From Candidatus Helarchaeota archaeon (GTDB lineage Archaea > Asgardarchaeota > Lokiarchaeia > Helarchaeales > HEL-GB-A), in NCBI GenBank assembly GCA_013375405.1, contig JABXJU010000245.1, forward strand, positions 1 to 5,813: DNA of 5,813 bases, written 5' to 3'. Positions 5,182-5,813 of the stretch are shown here, one piece after another. A program made the position numbers and the translations under genes. Below the pieces are notes generated by a model. It made no database searches, was not told the origin of the DNA, and saw only the letters and a list, made by a program, of their open reading frames with translations. The stretch's first letter is position 1. Each line of letters opens with the position of its first letter.

Positions 5182-5813
5182 TTGAAAACGATTAAAACCG
5201 TTCGCCTCACTTCTTTTAAACTGACCAAGCGCAAGCACGATAAAATCGCACTCGCGATCTCCTGCTTCAAGTATTCGGTGAATTTTTTGATCGCAAAGTC
5301 CGTCGACAACCCACTTTTCCAAAAAGTGTCCAAGAAAGGGAACACCTACTACAATTATTCGTCGTACCCCAAAATTCGCAAGAGCTTCTACTTCGAATGG
5401 AAAGCAAACTTTCCCCGCTTCCATACGCACTACTGCCACTCCGCAGCCCGCATCACGAAAGATATTTTGCGGTCGTGGAATTCGTGGTGCTTCAAGAAGA
5501 AAAAACGACTTCGAAATCCTGAATACAAAAAGAATTCGATGAAGTTGGAAGAATGCCTCTGCTATCTTGATGGGAACAATGTGGTGCTGGTGATCGAACC
5601 GCGAAGCAAGTTATACATTCCATTTCACCCGACACGCCATTTTCATAAGTTGGAAACTAATAAGCACGGTGAAATTACCCTAAAATTCAATCCAGATCGC
5701 ACGGTAGACATTTTCATCCCGTTTAGTCAAGAAATGCAGCCGCGCGAAATCGCATCCCTCCTCTTCATTGATACGAATGAGCGCAGTGTGGATTTCCTGC
5801 TGGTCGATGAAAG
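5182..5813 (+). CDS. tnpB: TnpB-like RNA-guided nuclease of an IS200/IS605 (IS1341-type) element, 5' part
   Basis: The frame is open from TTG at 5182 to the window edge (210 complete codons) and is cut off there. The N-terminus KTIKTVRLTSFKL is followed by a long Lys/Arg- and aromatic-rich region. It ends in ASLLFIDTNERSVDFLLVDE (residues 191-210), which matches the RuvC-I strand of TnpB/OrfB, with Asp197 as the expected first catalytic residue. TnpB proteins are usually about 350-450 aa, so the remaining RuvC motifs, the zinc finger and any guide-RNA region would lie beyond the window. Known TnpBs are programmable DNA nucleases that use an RNA from the element's right end. No tnpA lies upstream, so this side resembles a tnpB-only element. 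Codons such as CGC, CTC, GTG, TCG and AAG are commoner than in neighbouring genes, consistent with acquisition by transfer. The element's right boundary is not visible. Confidence 0.72.
   Translation, partial: MKTIKTVRLTSFKLTKRKHDKIALAISCFKYSVNFLIAKSVDNPLFQKVSKKGNTYYNYSSYPKIRKSFYFEWKANFPRFHTHYCHSAARITKDILRSWNSWCFKKKKRLRNPEYKKNSMKLEECLCYLDGNNVVLVIEPRSKLYIPFHPTRHFHKLETNKHGEITLKFNPDRTVDIFIPFSQEMQPREIASLLFIDTNERSVDFLLVDE

Larger units (their letters stand above)
5078..5813 (+). mobile_element. Partial IS200/IS605-family (IS1341-type) insertion element
   Basis: The candidate left-end hairpins (5084-5119), the tnpB promoter and the tnpB-like frame together define the left part of a tnpB-only element that continues past the window. 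The left boundary is provisional: it is set just before the hairpin cluster at a TTAC tetranucleotide. No target duplication is expected for this family. The element sits in the upstream region of the membrane-protein gene, not inside a gene. Confidence 0.45.

Noticed and set aside
5131..5439. Minus-strand 102-codon frame
   Set aside because: It is antisense to the TnpB-like gene, which runs open to the window edge with a ribosome-binding site and a RuvC-I-like motif.
1..5813. tRNA, rRNA, CRISPR array, riboswitch
   Set aside because: No T-loop motif in a cloverleaf context, no rRNA-like segment, no regularly spaced repeats and no recognisable riboswitch core were seen in the intergenic regions.

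Overview
The window looks archaeal. Its AT-rich intergenic stretches carry TATA-like boxes rather than clear -35/-10 pairs. Shine-Dalgarno sites, T-rich tracts after stop codons and several TTG starts are also present. The protein content points tentatively to an Asgard (Promethearchaeota)-like genome: an MglA/Arf-type GTPase coupled to an E2 (UBC)-fold protein, plus a surface protein with a C-terminal Pro-Gly-Phe + membrane-helix + basic tail. This assignment is inferred from gene content and was not checked by any search.

Layout: (1) 283-1608 (+), a 441-aa protein with the GS...DxD signature of the DNA polymerase beta-like nucleotidyltransferase fold. (2) Convergent to it, 3169-1680 (-), a two-gene operon: a MglA-like small GTPase with a long coiled-coil insert and non-canonical nucleotide-binding motifs, then an E2-ubiquitin-conjugating-like protein. 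The two genes share an ATGA stop/start overlap, and the second has a strong AGGAGG ribosome-binding site. (3) Divergent from that, 3450-3962 (+), a small secreted or surface-anchored PPC-domain protein. (4) Convergent to it, 4903-4064 (-), an eight-helix membrane protein of unknown function. (5) From 5182 (+) to the window end, the N-terminal part of a TnpB-like (IS200/IS605, IS1341-type) RNA-guided nuclease. It starts at TTG, lies behind a hairpin-rich segment that may be the element's left end, and uses visibly more G/C-ending codons than its neighbours.

The most interesting unit is the GTPase/E2-like pair. The E2-like protein keeps the E2 helix-1 pattern, the P..YP...P element, a Cys-Leu and a Trp exactly eight residues after the Cys, but it lacks the HPN tripeptide. 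The GTPase keeps NKVD but has Arg-Asn where Lys-Ser/Thr is expected in the P-loop. Tight coupling of the two suggests they work together, perhaps as a GTPase-controlled or membrane-recruited UBC-fold module. No E1, ubiquitin-like modifier, RING or JAB protease gene is visible here. The other genes have their own promoters and show no evident functional link to one another.
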